A DNA stretch of 64,000 bases from Chloroflexota bacterium (GCA_022821645.1 JAJEDE010000026.1:62001-126000); one strand, 5' to 3'. Positions 8,003 through 17,799 are shown, counted from the stretch's first letter. A program made the numbers and translations. The notes: a model not told the origin generated them from the sequence alone.

Positions 8003-8980
8003 GTGTTTCTTGGACCCGTTGAATCAACTCAGGCCGAAGCCGATATCCAGCCGACCGTGCAGGTGGTTGAGGTTGGCGACAATTACGCACACTTTCATAT
8101 CGAGCCGCTGCGCCGCGGTTTTGCGCACACGCTGGGAAACCCCCTGCGGCGCGTTCTGCTCTCGGCCCTCCCGGGCGCGGCATTCGCCACGGCGCGCATT
8201 GATAGCGCCCTGCATGAATTCAGCGCGCTGGACTTCATGCGTGAAGACCTCGTCGAGTTCCTGCTCAACGTCAAAGGCGTGCGGCTCAGATCGCTCGACT
8301 CGGAGTCCGCCGTTGTCTATCTGGAAGTCGAGGGTCCGTCCGAGGTCACCGCTGCAGACATGGAGTTACCCAGCGGAATCGAGATCGTAAACCCCGAACA
8401 TCACCTGGCGTCTCTTACGGACGCAGGCTTTTTGCGGGCGGAGTTTTCAGTCGAAAATGGCGCGGGCTACGTCGGAAGCGAGACGCGCGGCGATCTGCCC
8501 ATCGGCGTAATTCCCCTGGACATGGTGTTCAGCCCGGTGACCAAGGTTGAGTACCACGTGGAATCGGCGCGCGTTGGTCGCGAGTCCGAGTACGACCGGC
8601 TCATACTGAAGATCTGGACTGATGGCGTCATGAGCCCGGCGGACGCGCTGCGAGGCGCTGCGCAGCAGCTCATCGAGTCCTTTCAGTTAATCGCAGGGGT
8701 TGACGAGACCGTCGACACCGTGACGTCGGCGTTCATTCCGCCGATGCCGGAAGCCGAAGGCGATCCGCTTGAAGACCTCAAGCTCTCGAATCGCGCGCTG
8801 AACAGCCTCAAACGCCACGAGCTCGAGACGGTGCAGGAGCTTATTCGCCTGTCCGAGAACGATCTCTACGAGCTGCGTGGCATGGGTGAACGTCTTGTAA
8901 CCGAGATTCGCGAGGCGCTGGAGTTGCGCGGCTTGGCCTTGGCCGACAATTCCGTGGCACCGGACGAACCTCAGGAGTAG
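8003..8980 (+). CDS. rpoA: DNA-directed RNA polymerase subunit alpha
   Basis: The alpha subunit nucleates RNA polymerase assembly and contacts upstream promoter DNA. The 325-residue product starts with GTG at 8003, after an AGGAAGG-type ribosome-binding site. The N-terminal dimerisation domain shows [15 protein letters not shown]. The C-terminal helix-hairpin-helix domain is near residues 260-310 ([11 protein letters not shown], then [10 protein letters not shown]). A linker rich in E and P joins the two. Confidence 0.97.
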   Translation: MFLGPVESTQAEADIQPTVQVVEVGDNYAHFHIEPLRRGFAHTLGNPLRRVLLSALPGAAFATARIDSALHEFSALDFMREDLVEFLLNVKGVRLRSLDSESAVVYLEVEGPSEVTAADMELPSGIEIVNPEHHLASLTDAGFLRAEFSVENGAGYVGSETRGDLPIGVIPLDMVFSPVTKVEYHVESARVGRESEYDRLILKIWTDGVMSPADALRGAAQQLIESFQLIAGVDETVDTVTSAFIPPMPEAEGDPLEDLKLSNRALNSLKRHELETVQELIRLSENDLYELRGMGERLVTEIREALELRGLALADNSVAPDEPQE

Positions 8981-8985
8981 TTCAA

Positions 8986-9336
8986 GTGAGGCATCGTCGA
9001 CGAGGACGCCATCTCGGGCGCAATCCCGCGCAGCGACGTGCACTGAAGCGTGGTTTGGTTCGGTCACTGATTCTGCACAGCCAGATCGAGACCACCCTGG
9101 CGCGCGCCAAGGAGATTCGACGCGACGTCGATCGCCTGATCACGCTCGCCAAGCGCGGTGATCTACACGCCCGCCGTCAGGCCATTGCCCGAATCCCTGA
9201 TCCGGAGACAATCGAGCGCCTATTTGAAGACATTGCCGATCAGTACGCCGACCGTCCGGGCGGTTATACGCGGATTCGACGCGTCGGCGTTCGGCTTGGT
9301 GATGGCGCCCCGTTAGTCCGCATGGAGTTGGTGTGA
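8986..9336 (+). CDS. rplQ: 50S ribosomal protein L17
   Basis: L17 lies near the polypeptide exit tunnel. The 116-residue product starts with GTG and reads [20 protein letters not shown], the L17 signature. It continues with [10 protein letters not shown] and ends [12 protein letters not shown]. It overlaps truA by four bases (GTGA). Confidence 0.97.
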   Translation: MRHRRRGRHLGRNPAQRRALKRGLVRSLILHSQIETTLARAKEIRRDVDRLITLAKRGDLHARRQAIARIPDPETIERLFEDIADQYADRPGGYTRIRRVGVRLGDGAPLVRMELV

Positions 9337-10124
9337 CGAACGTACGCACCATTCGCGCCTCGGTCGAGTATGACGGTGCGGAATTTCAGGGCTTTCAGCG
9401 GCAGCGCAGCGTTCGCACGGTTCAGGGTGTGCTGGAGACGGCCATCCTGTCAGCCACCGGTAAGGATGTAGCGGTGGCCGGGGCTGGACGAACCGACAGT
9501 GGTGTTCACGCGCGAGGCCAGGTGATTGCTTTTCGAATCGCTTGTCGACTTGAAGACGCGACATTGCTGCGGGCGCTCAATGCGCACCTGCCCCCAGATG
9601 TCGCCATTGGCGAGCTTACGACCACGGTTCCCGAGTTTGACCCGCGACGTGACGCCACGTCGCGGGTTTACGAGTACCGAATTGAACAGCGTCCGGTACG
9701 CCCGGTGATCAATAGGCGCCGCGCGTGGCACGTTGCGCAGCCGCTTGACTTGGCTCGGATGCGCGGCGCGGCGGCTCAGCTCGTCGGCACGCATGACTTT
9801 GACGCGTTCACCGCCGGTCGCCAGACGAGTACCAGGCGCGAGATCTTCGCGCTTGAAGTCTGGCGGGAGGGCACCAAGATTTTCATTCGCATTGCCGCGA
9901 ACGCATTTCTTTTTCGGATGGTGCGACGAATCGTCTCCACGCTCGTACGTGCAGGCCGCAAGGAGATCGACGCGGCGTCCGTAGCCGAACTGCTGCGGCC
10001 GGCTCCTCGCGCACACGTGCGAGGCACGGCCCCAGCGCATGGATTGACCCTGCTGCGGGTTGAATACGCGGCGCCGTCGTCTCGATACAATCAGCAACGC
10101 ATTGAACAGGCGGTGACGGCGTGA
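9333..10124 (+). CDS. truA: tRNA pseudouridine(38-40) synthase TruA
   Basis: TruA converts U38-U40 of the tRNA anticodon arm to pseudouridine. The 263-residue product has the catalytic aspartate in [10 protein letters not shown] (D55). It also has the [14 protein letters not shown] segment, and F-L-F-R-M-V-R-R-I in the C-terminal domain. It starts with GTG inside the rplQ stop and overlaps rplM the same way. Its position between rplQ and rplM-rpsI is common in Gram-positive-type operons. Confidence 0.95.
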   Translation: MTNVRTIRASVEYDGAEFQGFQRQRSVRTVQGVLETAILSATGKDVAVAGAGRTDSGVHARGQVIAFRIACRLEDATLLRALNAHLPPDVAIGELTTTVPEFDPRRDATSRVYEYRIEQRPVRPVINRRRAWHVAQPLDLARMRGAAAQLVGTHDFDAFTAGRQTSTRREIFALEVWREGTKIFIRIAANAFLFRMVRRIVSTLVRAGRKEIDAASVAELLRPAPRAHVRGTAPAHGLTLLRVEYAAPSSRYNQQRIEQAVTA

Positions 10125-10537
10125 GCGAACCGAGCGGCCGGCGATGGGTGGTGGTTGATGCGTCAGGCCAGACGCTTGGACGTCTGGCATCGCGAATCGC
10201 CCACATGCTGCGCGGGAAGGACCAGCCGACCTTCACGCCAAACGTGGACGATGGGGCTGGAGTTATTGTGATCAACGCCGCACGCATTCGCGTCACGGGT
10301 CGCAAGCTCGAGCAGAAGTTCTACGCGCGACACAGCGGCTATCCGGGTGGCATCCGCATGACGCGACTTGACGAAATGCTTGCCCGGCGACCCGACCGAG
10401 TCATTCGCCTCGCAGTCAAGGGCATGTTGCCCAAGAACTCACTTGGTCGTCGCGCTCTGAAGCGCTTGCGTGTGTACGAAGGCCCTGAACACCGTCACGA
10501 GGCGCAGCGGCCCCAGACTCTTGAGGTTGGCGCATGA
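10121..10537 (+). CDS. rplM: 50S ribosomal protein L13
   Basis: L13 is an early-assembly protein of the 50S subunit. The 138-residue product shows [16 protein letters not shown], then V-I-V-I-N-A-A-R-I and [10 protein letters not shown], followed by [14 protein letters not shown]. The GTG start overlaps the truA stop, and the TGA overlaps the rpsI ATG. Confidence 0.97.
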   Translation: MSEPSGRRWVVVDASGQTLGRLASRIAHMLRGKDQPTFTPNVDDGAGVIVINAARIRVTGRKLEQKFYARHSGYPGGIRMTRLDEMLARRPDRVIRLAVKGMLPKNSLGRRALKRLRVYEGPEHRHEAQRPQTLEVGA

Positions 10538-10929
10538 CGCTGGAAGGCCATTACTACTACGGACTTGGACGTCGAAAGGCTGCCGTCGCGCAGGTTCGCG
10601 TATACCCCGGTCAGGGGCCCTTTGTCGTCAACGGCCGCCCAATCGAGGAATTCCTCTCGGTGCCCGATCACCGGTTCCACGCACTTGAGCCGTTGCGAAT
10701 GCTTGACGAGATGTCCGTGGGAATCTCGGCTCGCGTGAATGGCGGCGGTACGCGCGGCCAGGCCGGAGCCATTCGGCTTGGGCTGGCGCGCGCCCTGGTG
10801 GCCATGGACGTCGAGAATCGACCAAAGCTCAAGCAGGCTGGCATGTTGACTCGAGATCCGCGGGCCAAGGAACGAAAGAAGCCCGGCCTCGTGCGGGCAC
10901 GCAAGGCCAAGCAGTTCACGAAGCGCTAG
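10534..10929 (+). CDS. rpsI: 30S ribosomal protein S9
   Basis: S9 reaches the P-site tRNA with its C-terminal tail. The 131-residue protein begins [16 protein letters not shown] and ends [17 protein letters not shown], with the invariant final K-R. This is the last gene of the + strand ribosomal block. Its TAG overlaps the stop of the convergent scpB through the tetranucleotide CTAG, so there is no room for a conventional terminator between them. Confidence 0.97.
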   Translation: MTLEGHYYYGLGRRKAAVAQVRVYPGQGPFVVNGRPIEEFLSVPDHRFHALEPLRMLDEMSVGISARVNGGGTRGQAGAIRLGLARALVAMDVENRPKLKQAGMLTRDPRAKERKKPGLVRARKAKQFTKR

Positions 10930-11537
10930 TCGTTCGTCAGCTTTCGGTCGAGGTCGTCGGCGACGAATTTCAGGTCGAGCTCCGGTAGTTCGTCAAGCGA
11001 CGTCAGGCCAAAGTAGGCAAGAAACGTGTCGGTGGTAGTGAAGACGGCCGGCCGGCCCGGGGCGTCCAATCGTCCGGCTTCCCGAATCAGGTTCCGCGAG
11101 AGCAGCGTGGCCAGGGCACTGTCAGAGTCAACGCCGCGAACCCGCTCTATCTCCGCGCGTGTCGCCCGTCCCCGATAGGCCACGATGCCCAGCGTTTCCA
11201 ACGCTGCACGCGACGGCTGTCGGCGTTGATCCAGACCCAGGAGGCGGCGACAGTAGTCTGCCAGGTCGGGAGCCGAGACCAGCCGAAAGGCATTGCGATG
11301 CTCGAGCAGGACAACTCCACGGGTCCGGTAATGCGCAGAGAGCCTGCTCAGCGCCTCTCGTACGTCCGATTCCGAGGCGCCGGTGACTTCGCTAATCTCT
11401 GTCGCCGAAAGTGCGCGATCGGCCACGAAGAGCAGGGCTTCGATCGTGCGCGCCAGCCCGAAGTCGCCTGCCGACCATTCCGCAATCTGGTCCCGATCCG
11501 AGTCGGCGCCGACGTCGCTATCCCTTGCCATGCCCAT
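10926..11537 (-). CDS. scpB: Segregation and condensation protein B
   Basis: ScpB is the winged-helix partner that, with ScpA, joins SMC in chromosome segregation. The 203-residue product has the ScpB pattern T-I-E-A-L-L-F-V-A-D-R-A-L-S, then L-E-T-L-G-I-V-A-Y-R-G-R-A-T-R-A-E-I-E-R-V-R-G-V. The segment L-I-R-E-A-G-R-L-D-A-P-G-R-P-A-V-F-T-T-T follows. It overlaps the scpA end by 20 bases, so the two are co-transcribed. No smc gene is in the window. Confidence 0.93.
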   Translation of the reverse strand: MGMARDSDVGADSDRDQIAEWSAGDFGLARTIEALLFVADRALSATEISEVTGASESDVREALSRLSAHYRTRGVVLLEHRNAFRLVSAPDLADYCRRLLGLDQRRQPSRAALETLGIVAYRGRATRAEIERVRGVDSDSALATLLSRNLIREAGRLDAPGRPAVFTTTDTFLAYFGLTSLDELPELDLKFVADDLDRKLTND

Positions 11538-12273
11538 CCGTGGATTTGAGCACGATCGAGCCGAAAGGTCCAGACTGTTCCACGGTCACTGCGCGCTGCC
11601 GGACCAGGTGAAGGACGGCGACGAAGGCGGCGATGAGTTCAGCTCGGTCGGTGCAATCGGAGGCAATTGCGTCGAAGGTGACCGTTCCGCGGATTTCGAG
11701 CAGGGCTTTCAAGTCGCGAACCTTGTCGGCCACGCGGAATCGTCGCGTTGGTGCCTCGATGATCGAATCCGCGGGGGCATCCATCTGGGTCAGTCGATCC
11801 ATGGCCTTGAGCAAGCGAGCGAGATCGCCGGTGCCTGGTTCGGGCGACGGCTGGGGAAGACTCGGCGGCGCAACCCGGATGAACGACGACTGACCGGCCC
11901 GCAGTCGTGCGTCAAGGTCCAGCGCCACCGTCTTGAATGCCGCGTAGACGCGAAGACGCTCCGCAAGTTCTTCAGCCGTCTCTTCATCGTCCTCTGGCTC
12001 AGGCTGCGGCAGCAACGCTCGGGACTTGAGCAGTGCCAGCCGCGAGGCGACAAGCAGGAATTCGGACGCAGCTTCGGCAAATCGCTCATGCAACTGATGT
12101 GCAAACGTCACGAACTGGTCGGTTACGGCCAGCACCGATACGCCCGTGATATCCAGGCCTTGTTGCTCAATCAGTCGCACCAACAGGTCGAGTGGACCCT
12201 CGAAATCCTCGATGTCGATCTCGAATGCCGTTAGCGCGCTTGCCTGACCGGCGGGCCCCCAGGTGGCGGTCAC
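11518..12273 (-). CDS. scpA: Segregation and condensation protein A
   Basis: ScpA is the kleisin that bridges the SMC heads. The 251-residue product has F-E-G-P-L-D-L-L-V-R-L-I near residue 25, the kleisin N-terminal signature. It also has F-L-L-V-A-S-R-L-A-L-L-K-S-R-A-L-L-P and a C-terminal winged-helix segment. It starts with GTG overlapping the stop of the upstream HD-domain gene. Confidence 0.92.
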   Translation of the reverse strand: MTATWGPAGQASALTAFEIDIEDFEGPLDLLVRLIEQQGLDITGVSVLAVTDQFVTFAHQLHERFAEAASEFLLVASRLALLKSRALLPQPEPEDDEETAEELAERLRVYAAFKTVALDLDARLRAGQSSFIRVAPPSLPQPSPEPGTGDLARLLKAMDRLTQMDAPADSIIEAPTRRFRVADKVRDLKALLEIRGTVTFDAIASDCTDRAELIAAFVAVLHLVRQRAVTVEQSGPFGSIVLKSTDGHGKG

Positions 12274-12758
12274 AGCTGCCCGTCCAGTTCGGCGAGCCGT
12301 CGTCCGCGGGGGTGTTCACGGAAGCCGTAGGAGCGCAGCGTTTCCACCACGTCAGACCGTGAGCCGGCCAATTCGGCCAGGCGCGCGCTCGCTTCGGTGT
12401 CGCCGGCCAGGCGGGCAATGCGACCCCGTCGTGAAGTCGGCGGGCAGCGTTGCCAGCGCAGCAGCAGCCACGGCGCCAGAGCTTTGATTAGCGTCAGACC
12501 AGTTCGATCCGCCAATCCCGGCCGGCCTTTCCCAACGTCGTGGAGTAGTGCGGCGATCAGCAGCACCTCGTCGTGCGGGCAGGTTTCTTGGACCGCTAGA
12601 TACACCCCGAGCGCATGGCGTTGATCAGCAGGGGCGAGTCGTGCAAACAGCGCGCGTTCGTCGGCGTTCAGGATTTGGACGGCTTGGTCGCGGACGGAAG
12701 TCGGCACGCGCGGATCGAGAAGTGACAGCGCCTGTCCCAGCCGGTACCTAACCCCCAA
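12270..12758 (-). CDS. HD-domain protein, probable metal-dependent phosphohydrolase
   Basis: This 162-residue protein has an HD metal-binding core: R-H-A-L-G-V-Y near residue 48 and L-L-I-A-A-L-L-H-D-V-G-K-G near residue 70. HD proteins hydrolyse phosphate esters of nucleotides or similar compounds; the substrate cannot be read from the sequence. The best start is a TTG at 12758 inside the end of the M50 protease gene, so the start is uncertain. It is tightly packed in the order M50 protease-HD-scpA-scpB. Confidence 0.75.
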   Translation of the reverse strand: MGVRYRLGQALSLLDPRVPTSVRDQAVQILNADERALFARLAPADQRHALGVYLAVQETCPHDEVLLIAALLHDVGKGRPGLADRTGLTLIKALAPWLLLRWQRCPPTSRRGRIARLAGDTEASARLAELAGSRSDVVETLRSYGFREHPRGRRLAELDGQL

Positions 12759-13377
12759 GAAGCAGCCTCGTGGCCCAGAGGACTGGGCGGCTGATGATAC
12801 CGGTGGCGCCTGGAACGATGGCGATCAGCAGAAAGAGCCCAATCAGGAGCCCGGGCCCAAACCTACGCAGGCCGTCGAGCCTATTGGCCGCCTCGCGCGG
12901 CACCAGGCCGATCAGCACACTGAATCCATCAAGTGGAGGAAGCGGTATCAGGTTGAACACCGCCAGGAATAGATTCAGCTGAATGATCAGCACCACGGCG
13001 ACGCTGATCAGATCAGTTCCCGAGCCGGATGCGAGCTCCCGCGCGAACGGGGCGAGCACGAGCGCCAGGGCCACGTTGGATGCGGGTCCGGCGGCGGCTA
13101 CCAGGGCCATGCCACGATGCGAACCGAACCGCAGACGATAGGGATTGACCAATACCGGCCGCCCCCAACCGAAGGAGGCGATGATAATCATGACCGTCCC
13201 GAGAAAATCAAGGTGCCGAAGAGGATTCAACGTCACCCGGCCCTGAAGCCGGGGTAAATCGTCCCCCAGCCACGTCGCCACGAGCGCGTGGCTGGCCTCG
13301 TGCAGGGTAATCGCGATGACAAAGGCCAGCGCGACGATGAGGAAGAGTTCAGGGTCCTGGGCCAGGCGCAGTAGCAT
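12748..13377 (-). CDS. Site-2-protease-like M50 zinc metalloprotease (rhomboid-type short form)
   Basis: This 209-residue polytopic membrane protein carries H-E-A-S-H at about residue 26 (H-E-x-x-H zinc motif) in the first hydrophobic segment. It has the distal metal-ligand motif [10 protein letters not shown] near residue 140. This layout is the short, PDZ-less M50 family often called YwhC/SpoIVFB-like. It has four to five membrane segments. Such proteases cut membrane-embedded substrates, but the target is unknown. It is the first gene of a four-gene run ending in scpB. Confidence 0.88.
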   Translation of the reverse strand: MLLRLAQDPELFLIVALAFVIAITLHEASHALVATWLGDDLPRLQGRVTLNPLRHLDFLGTVMIIIASFGWGRPVLVNPYRLRFGSHRGMALVAAAGPASNVALALVLAPFARELASGSGTDLISVAVVLIIQLNLFLAVFNLIPLPPLDGFSVLIGLVPREAANRLDGLRRFGPGLLIGLFLLIAIVPGATGIISRPVLWATRLLLGG

Positions 13378-13489
13378 CCCGTTCCACCGAGCCTTCTAGT
13401 CGTTCAGCGCCGCGGGCGATGCGGCTGTCGTAGCCATCGGCCGCGCCATCCGGTCGCGAAACGCGCCGCTTCTCGCTCGTGGTTGTGTT

Positions 13490-14257
13490 TCAGTCATCGG
13501 TGTGCCGAACGAATACGGTGTCGCGGATGCGACATTCCAATCTCTCGGCGGCCGAGCCGCCCGGCACGGCGATCTCCAGGAGGTTCCAACTGCCAATCAG
13601 CGCCACCGGCCTGTCGCCGTCGCCGTAGGTCCGAGCCAGGCCGTCAATACGGGTGGCGCCGACGCGGGTTTCCAGCATGGAACCAGTCTGCACGAATGCG
13701 GCTGGAATGTTCGTGATCAGGTTCCCAAAACCGTCGATGTGTATGATCTCGCCCCGGACACTGGGCGTGTCAACGCACGCCGATGGCCGGTCCACTCGTA
13801 CCGGATCCTGGACGGGTGAGCCAAGCCACTCGGGGCGCTCGAAGTTCGCCAGGCGTGCGGCAACCGGCGCAAAGACGTCGCGGGCGTGAAAAGTCGGCGC
13901 CACCCTGCGTCGCCACGTCTCGGGACGGTCCAGGGTCCAGCAACGAACGTCGCCGTTAACCGGCATCAGCAGGCCATTGTCGGGTCCGACCAGCCAGCGA
14001 CAATCGCGTCGAACGATCAGCCCGCGCCGCTCCGTGCCGACGCCGGGGTCGACCACGGCCAGGAGAACGGCTCCGGACGGCAAGAACTCAAGCGAGGCGT
14101 CGACGATGTGCGCGCCGAGTTGGATGTGATGCGCAGGGACACCGTGCGTCAGGCTGACGACGCGCGCGTTCGACGCCGCGGTAATGACGGCCGCCACCTG
14201 TCCGGCGTAAGGATCGTTCGTACCGAAGTCGGTCAGCAACGCAACCAGGCGGTTCAT
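13490..14257 (-). CDS. SAM hydrolase / fluorinase-chlorinase family protein (DUF62)
   Basis: The 255-residue protein matches the family that attacks S-adenosylmethionine with water or halide. It begins L-V-A-L-L-T-D-F-G-T-N-D-P-Y-A-G-Q and has V-V-D-P-G-V-G-T-E-R-R-G and G-P-D-N-G-L-L-M-P. The C-terminal beta-barrel domain contains the I-D-G-F-G-N-L-I-T-N-I segment. Most members without a halogenase context are SAM hydroxide adenosyltransferases, which yield adenosine and methionine. No chlorination-specific neighbours are seen. The start overlaps the stop of the upstream P1 peptidase gene. Confidence 0.87.
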   Translation of the reverse strand: MNRLVALLTDFGTNDPYAGQVAAVITAASNARVVSLTHGVPAHHIQLGAHIVDASLEFLPSGAVLLAVVDPGVGTERRGLIVRRDCRWLVGPDNGLLMPVNGDVRCWTLDRPETWRRRVAPTFHARDVFAPVAARLANFERPEWLGSPVQDPVRVDRPSACVDTPSVRGEIIHIDGFGNLITNIPAAFVQTGSMLETRVGATRIDGLARTYGDGDRPVALIGSWNLLEIAVPGGSAAERLECRIRDTVFVRHTDD

Positions 14258-15159
14258 GTGTGCGCCGCTGGTAGCCCGTAGGCGGGTCGTGCCCGCCGTA
14301 CGCCCTGGATAATGGCGGCCGAGAACGCTTCGGCAGCGGCGTGCCCCACCGCCGTGAGATCGAAGTCCCCGGCACGGGTGCCCAGAGCCACGGCAAAAAT
14401 CGCGTCGCCGTCGTTCATGCCATGGGTCGGACGCACGGCTCGCGCCAGGCCGTCGTGCGACATTTCAGCGACTTTCCGAAGCTGCCAGCGTTCCAGCACG
14501 GCATTCACGGCCACGATACCGATCGTAGTGTTTTGGCCAATACCCGCCTGGGTCGTATTGGGACCCGCGGCCAGTTGGCGCCCGGTGTTCGGGTCATGGA
14601 CGGCGCCCGCCGGGTTCACGACCGCCAACGCGGCGGCCTCAATTGTTCCGCTACACCACAAGGCGCTGCCAAGGCCGCCCTTCAAGCGACCAACGCCGGA
14701 TCCGATGGTCGCGCCGGTTCCCGCGCCCACATTGCCTTGCTGAATCGGCGCTGTGGTTGCCGTGGCGGCGGCCGCCTCGCCCGAGGCGGCGTTTGGTCGG
14801 ACCGACGGATCACCGACTGACAAGTCGTAAATGACCGCTGCCGGCACAATGGGCACCCGGCCGGCTGCGGTCGGAAACCCACGATCCCGTGCTTCCAGGA
14901 ACCTCATCACACCATCAGCCGCAGACAATCCAAAGGCGCTTCCACCGGTCAGAAGTATGGCGTCGGCGTGGCCTACCAGCCCGCCCGGATGCAGCGCGTC
15001 GGTTTCTCGAGTCCCGGGAGCCGATCCGCGGACATCAACGGCAGCCGGCACGGCACGCTCGAATAGCACCACCGTACAGCCAGTACCCGCGTGGGTGTCT
15101 GTCCAATGTCCCACCCGCACGCCTGGCAGTGCGGTGAGCGTCGAATTCGCGTCGGCCAC
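14254..15159 (-). CDS. P1-family (DmpA/NylC-type) N-terminal-nucleophile peptidase
   Basis: The product belongs to the P1 aminopeptidase/6-aminohexanoate oligomer hydrolase family, whose precursors cleave themselves to expose a nucleophile. Landmarks are A-L-P-G-V-R-V-G-H-W near the N terminus, L-T-G-G-S-A-F-G-L-S-A-A-D-G-V-M, and G-T-G-A-T-I-G. The likely cleavage site is in N-T-T-I-G-I-V-A-V-N-A (T as nucleophile), followed by G-M-N-D-G-D. I prefer the GTG at 15159 (301 residues). An ATG at 15234 would remove all space before the divergent gene and adds an unconserved 25 residues. Confidence 0.85.
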   Translation of the reverse strand: MADANSTLTALPGVRVGHWTDTHAGTGCTVVLFERAVPAAVDVRGSAPGTRETDALHPGGLVGHADAILLTGGSAFGLSAADGVMRFLEARDRGFPTAAGRVPIVPAAVIYDLSVGDPSVRPNAASGEAAAATATTAPIQQGNVGAGTGATIGSGVGRLKGGLGSALWCSGTIEAAALAVVNPAGAVHDPNTGRQLAAGPNTTQAGIGQNTTIGIVAVNAVLERWQLRKVAEMSHDGLARAVRPTHGMNDGDAIFAVALGTRAGDFDLTAVGHAAAEAFSAAIIQGVRRARPAYGLPAAHT

Positions 15160-15232
15160 GTGCTGCCTCGGACATCTCGAAGATGTGGACAGATTGTCAC
15201 AGACGCGCTGCGGCGCCTGAATAGAATCGTCC

Positions 15233-16510
15233 ATGGCGCGACGTTTTTCGCGGCGAATGTTTGTAACCGGGGCGGCTATCGCAACCGCCGCGTGCGGCGC
15301 CGCGGTTCAGTCAGCCGATGTGCCGCAGGCGTTGGTGGTTGCGGCAGGCGACGAACCGAGTGTCGACCTTCCGACCCCCGTGGTCGACGATCGTCAGTTG
15401 CGAGCGAGTCTAATGGCCGACGCAACAAGACTGGCTCGAATGGATGCAACGTCGTCGTTGCGAACGTCGGACCTTGGCGCGGCGCTGATTCGCTCGATAG
15501 GTGAGACTGGCCTGGATGCCGAACGCCGTGATTTCCTGGCCACTGGTCGCGGCCTCCCAGCCGTAAGCCTTCGAGTAGACGGTGACTTCTATCTCGCCGT
15601 AGGCATGATCTACTCGGCCATCGGTGTGGTCGAGGGACCGCTGCTCGAGGCCGAAGTCGACGAGGAGGGAACGCTTCGCGGATCGGGCTACGACGGTGCC
15701 GTTGTACTTGTAGCTCGCGGGGTCACGCCCTTTCGTGTAATTGGCCGGCTGCTTGAGGACGCCGGCGCCGCCGCCGTCATCATTTACAACAACCGCCAGG
15801 GTCTGCTCTACGGCACCCTCAGCCAGCCATCGAAGATTCCCGTGGTTTCCGTGACGGAGGAAGCCGGCGAGGACCTGGTTGAGCGCCTGGGACATGGTGA
15901 GGCTCGGGCCGTCGTGGATGTCTCCGCGCCACCGCGGTCGTTTGAGGGCGCGAATGTCATCGGGCATCGGGCTGGGCCGTCGCGGCGTCAGATCGTCGTC
16001 ACCACGCCAGCGGACAGTCACTTGGGCGACTACTCGGATGGCGGCAACGCCGATGGACTTGCGCTGCTCCTCGCGCTGGCACGCCACGCCGACGAAGTAC
16101 GACCCACGCATTCAATCAGCTTTGTCGCGTTTGACGGCTCGCATCGTGGATACGTCGGCAGCCGGTGGTACCTGGCGCACCTGTCGGAAGACGAGCGCGA
16201 GTCCATCGACGGCGTTCTCGCATTCGATCGGCCGGGACGCTCGCAACCGTTGCAAGTTGGCGCCTCGGCCACGCTCACCCCGCTGATCGATCAGCGACTC
16301 GAGGCCATTGGCGCTGACCTGCGAGTGATGCCAGACGTTGGCGTGGGGCGCGGCGACCACGACGTGTTTTCCGCTCGCGGGGTGCCCTATGTCTTCCTTA
16401 CTCGCGCCGGCCCCGGGAAAATCTCAGCGGATCACCTTGTTCGTGCATTCGAGGTTGCCACCGCCGCGCTCGACGTGATGGATGGCCTGGATTCGAGCGC
16501 CGCGCCCTAG
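15233..16510 (+). CDS. Tat lipoprotein with PA domain and degraded M28 peptidase domain
   Basis: The 425-residue protein starts with a twin-arginine signal, S-R-R-M-F-V, and a lipobox-like A-T-A-A-C with the cysteine at residue 21, so it is probably exported folded and lipid-anchored. A protease-associated (PA) segment spans about residues 130-230. The rest resembles an M28 zinc aminopeptidase. However, the usual H-x-D and E-E metal and catalytic motifs are replaced: T-P-A-D-S-H-L-G where H-x-D is expected, and F-D-G-S-H-R-G where D-G-E-E is expected. It may be a non-catalytic homologue. A TAGAAT box 5 bases upstream of the ATG suggests a leaderless transcript. Confidence 0.8.
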   Translation: MARRFSRRMFVTGAAIATAACGAAVQSADVPQALVVAAGDEPSVDLPTPVVDDRQLRASLMADATRLARMDATSSLRTSDLGAALIRSIGETGLDAERRDFLATGRGLPAVSLRVDGDFYLAVGMIYSAIGVVEGPLLEAEVDEEGTLRGSGYDGAVVLVARGVTPFRVIGRLLEDAGAAAVIIYNNRQGLLYGTLSQPSKIPVVSVTEEAGEDLVERLGHGEARAVVDVSAPPRSFEGANVIGHRAGPSRRQIVVTTPADSHLGDYSDGGNADGLALLLALARHADEVRPTHSISFVAFDGSHRGYVGSRWYLAHLSEDERESIDGVLAFDRPGRSQPLQVGASATLTPLIDQRLEAIGADLRVMPDVGVGRGDHDVFSARGVPYVFLTRAGPGKISADHLVRAFEVATAALDVMDGLDSSAAP

Positions 16511-17784
16511 GATCTCGAGCCAACGGTTCGCGGTCGGTCCAGAGCTTCGCGGCTGATTTGCCGCGCTTGGCCGTGACCATGGCTGTTCGACCATCGTTCT
16601 CGCAGCCGAGCGTTCGCATCTCGAAGCGCCATGTCCAGGTTGATGTCCGCCGCGTCGGCGCGTCCGGCCACCCACAACAGGGCGTCGCCCAACGATTTCG
16701 CGTCGACTCCCGATGTCAGCGCTGCGACCGCCTCTACCTGTCCGTCCGCCGCGTCCTGTCGATTGCCGGCGCGGCGAAGGGCGCGGACGGCCGAGTGCGC
16801 AAACGCCAGGCTGGGCAGCGAATCCGGCAGGCTGTCCAGTGGTCCCGACTCGCCACCGTGCTCCGCCGCCTTGATCTGGACCCACGACTTACCCAGGTCC
16901 TCTAAGTCTTCGAACGTGACGTCGCCGAAAACATGGGGATGTCGTCGAATCATCTTGGCGCTGATGGCTGCTACCACGTCCGGCCAGTCAAACCCGCCAC
17001 GCTGCCGGGCGATTTCCGCGTGAAGCACAAGGTTCAAGAGCACGTCGCCAAACTCGTCGGCCATGGCGCGGTCATTCTCCTGCTCGATGGCGACCAGAGC
17101 TTCGTGCGCTTCCTCGACCAGGTATGGACGCAGCGTCGCGTGCGTTTGGTTCTTGTCCCAGGGGCAACCGCCAGGACCGCGCAATTGGCGTGCAATGTCG
17201 AGAAGCGTGTTGGTATCGCGAAGTCTCGATTGTTCAGTCGGAAGTGCTCGCAGCGATGTGGGGAATGACAGCGGTTCCGCTGATGCGCCCGGCCGCCACC
17301 GCGCGGAAGACCACGGCCTGACTTCGATGATCGCGTCCGACCCATAGGCGGCGAGGAGGCGGCTCCGCCAGGCGTTCAGTTGACGATCGTCGGCGATGCC
17401 CCGCACCAGGGTCTGCATCCCGGGTGCCGGCCGCCAGTCCGTGGCGGCTGAACCGGTCACCGCGGGGCCTTTGATGGCCGGCGCTGATTCCGGTCCAACG
17501 GTCAGGGAGATTGTCCCCCGCCCCGCTAACTCCCGGAGAACGGCAACGGCTGGATCATCGTCCGAGCCGTGGCCCGGCGCCAGGTAGAGGATGTTCGCGG
17601 CTGCGAGGTCGGCAAATGCGCGTGCCCAGGCGTCGACGTTCGGGGGCGCTGGCATCCGCGTGGCACTTGGGACGCCGGGAATCGCAGTCCACGACGCAAG
17701 CGACTCAGACGGCGTTGCTGACGCTCTCGCTAGCGGATTGCCCGTCCCGTCCCCTACAAACGCCACGCGAACGGCGACGCTCAT
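16507..17784 (-). CDS. mazG: MazG nucleotide pyrophosphohydrolase with N-terminal methylase-like domain
   Basis: The C-terminal half is a MazG domain. It has L-R-G-P-G-G-C-P-W-D-K-N-Q-T-H, then Y-L-V-E-E-A-H-E-A-L-V-A-I and D-E-F-G-D-V-L-L-N-L-V-L-H-A, the E-E-x-x-E/E-x-x-D magnesium motifs. It ends with a second helical repeat including R-R-H-P-H-V-F-G-D-V. The roughly 200-residue N-terminal part (V-A-F-V-G-D-G-T-G-N-P) looks like a diverged tetrapyrrole-methylase-type domain, as in YabN-like fusions. MazG hydrolyses (d)NTPs to monophosphates. I use the ATG at 17784; another ATG at 17817 is in frame. The gene is convergent with the M28-like gene, sharing CTAG at the stops. Confidence 0.88.
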   Translation of the reverse strand: MSVAVRVAFVGDGTGNPLARASATPSESLASWTAIPGVPSATRMPAPPNVDAWARAFADLAAANILYLAPGHGSDDDPAVAVLRELAGRGTISLTVGPESAPAIKGPAVTGSAATDWRPAPGMQTLVRGIADDRQLNAWRSRLLAAYGSDAIIEVRPWSSARWRPGASAEPLSFPTSLRALPTEQSRLRDTNTLLDIARQLRGPGGCPWDKNQTHATLRPYLVEEAHEALVAIEQENDRAMADEFGDVLLNLVLHAEIARQRGGFDWPDVVAAISAKMIRRHPHVFGDVTFEDLEDLGKSWVQIKAAEHGGESGPLDSLPDSLPSLAFAHSAVRALRRAGNRQDAADGQVEAVAALTSGVDAKSLGDALLWVAGRADAADINLDMALRDANARLRERWSNSHGHGQARQISREALDRPRTVGSRS

Positions 17785-17799
17785 CGCTGGGTACTCGGT

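Noticed and set aside
13378-13489. Small - strand open frame between the M50 and DUF62 genes
   Set aside because: About 33 residues, alanine- and arginine-rich, without a convincing ribosome-binding site or recognisable motif.
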